Below, piece after piece: positions 5,327-5,850 of a stretch of DNA of 5,850 bases. Where the stretch lies: positions 1 to 5,850 of the forward strand of contig JALOTR010000210.1 of assembly GCA_025457805.1 (NCBI GenBank), given 5' to 3'. Made by a program: the position numbers and the translations under genes. The DNA comes from Akkermansiaceae bacterium (lineage in GTDB: Bacteria > Verrucomicrobiota > Verrucomicrobiia > Verrucomicrobiales > Akkermansiaceae). How positions within the stretch are numbered: position 1 is the stretch's first letter; each line of letters begins with the position of its first letter. The notes beneath the pieces are model-generated. The model was not told the origin of the DNA. It ran no database searches and worked only from the letters and a program-made list of their open reading frames with translations.

Positions 5327-5850
5327 ATGGCCGAATTCTTCATCCGCCGGCCGATTGTGGCGATGGTCATTTCCATCGTCACCTGCATCGTGGGTCTCAT
5401 CTCGCTGTCGCGCCTTCCCGTTTCGGAATACCCGAACGTGAGCCCCACCCTCATTCAGGCCACCACCACATACCGTGGTGCCGCCGCCGAGGCGGTGATG
5501 GAATCCGTGGCCACTCCCATCGAGTCCAAGGTCAATGGTGTGGACAAGCTGCTCTACATGCAGTCCTACAATGCCAATGACGGCAAGATGATCCTCAACA
5601 TCACCTTCGATGTCGGCACCAACGTGGACATCATGCAGGTGAATGCGCAGAACCGCGTGGGCCAGGCGGAAGCACAACTTCCGGATGCTGTGAAACGCGA
5701 GGGCGTGGTGGTGAACCGCTCGTCTCCGGATATCCTTTTGGCAATCGGTTTGTCATCTCCCAAGGGAACCTATGATGGAGTGTTTCTGGGAAACTATGCG
5801 GACATCAATCTCGTCGATCAGATCAAGCGCGTGGCCGGCGTGGGCGATGT
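5327..5850 (+). CDS. RND multidrug efflux transporter (AcrB/HAE1 type), N-terminal part, cut by the right edge
   Basis: This is the proton-driven inner-membrane pump of the tripartite system. 174 codons are visible of the usual 1000-1070. It starts MAEFFIRRPIVAMVISIVTC, the typical F-F-I-x-R-P opening before transmembrane helix 1 (about residues 9-28). LPVSEYPNVSPT (30-41) enters the porter domain, with the family's Y-x-G-A-x-A-x-x-V stretch, then ESKVNGVDKLLYM, NITFDVGTNVDIMQVNAQNRV, LPDAVKREGVVV, and D-Q-I-K-R-V-A-G-V-G-D-V, which in AcrB leads into the PN2 subdomain. Transport-cycle residues in helices 4 and 10 lie beyond the window. The ATG lies 6 bases after the adaptor's stop, so the two genes are surely co-transcribed and probably translationally linked. 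Alignment from memory with AcrB is collinear and without gaps of note. Substrates cannot be predicted from this part. Confidence 0.97.
   Translation, partial: MAEFFIRRPIVAMVISIVTCIVGLISLSRLPVSEYPNVSPTLIQATTTYRGAAAEAVMESVATPIESKVNGVDKLLYMQSYNANDGKMILNITFDVGTNVDIMQVNAQNRVGQAEAQLPDAVKREGVVVNRSSPDILLAIGLSSPKGTYDGVFLGNYADINLVDQIKRVAGVGD

Noticed and set aside
1..5850. Mobile elements, CRISPR arrays, tRNA or rRNA genes
   Set aside because: I looked for transposase motifs, terminal inverted repeats, regularly spaced direct repeats and RNA gene signatures and saw none.

Overview
The window (about 60% GC by eye) looks like a Gram-negative bacterial chromosome or metagenomic contig. Verrucomicrobiota is my best guess. 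The reasons are a lipoprotein built from alanine/tryptophan-rich 'W-A-x-x-D-P' repeats of about 32-33 residues, weak or absent Shine-Dalgarno sequences before most genes, and the overall gene style. This assignment is inference; there is no rRNA or other phylogenetic marker in the window.

Layout. Four genes lie head to tail on the minus strand between 3742 and the left edge, with gaps of only 49, 17 and 23 bases. They are an outer-membrane efflux lipoprotein of the TolC/OprM/NodT type (2357-3742), a small CPWC glutaredoxin (2065-2307), a composite ORF (797-2047) and the N-terminal 257 codons of dihydrolipoyl dehydrogenase (1-773, running off the left edge). A 336-base intergenic region (3743-4078) separates this group from a divergent plus-strand pair. 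That pair is a periplasmic adaptor lipoprotein (membrane fusion protein, 4079-5320) and, 6 bases later, the first 174 codons of an AcrB-type RND transporter (5327-right edge).

How the genes work together. The adaptor, the RND transporter and the TolC-like protein supply all three parts of a tripartite efflux pump, but the outer-membrane part is on the opposite, divergent transcript. The shared 336-base region is therefore the likely control point. It carries a perfect TTGACA -35 box for the plus strand, a small GGAGG/CCTCC hairpin in the adaptor leader, and nested CATGG/CCATG inverted repeats on the tolC side. No regulator gene is visible in the window.

Most unusual item. The ORF at 797-2047 is an in-frame composite. 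Its first ~245 residues are a lipoprotein with five regular repeats. Its last ~170 residues are the membrane-embedded C-terminal part of an acyltransferase-3 (OafA-like) protein without the N-terminal half that holds the catalytic histidine. The repeat register runs up to the first membrane segment, which places the junction near 1305-1320. It could be a real deletion fusion or an assembly chimera; the sequence alone does not decide. I found no tRNA, rRNA, CRISPR array, insertion sequence or clear terminator.
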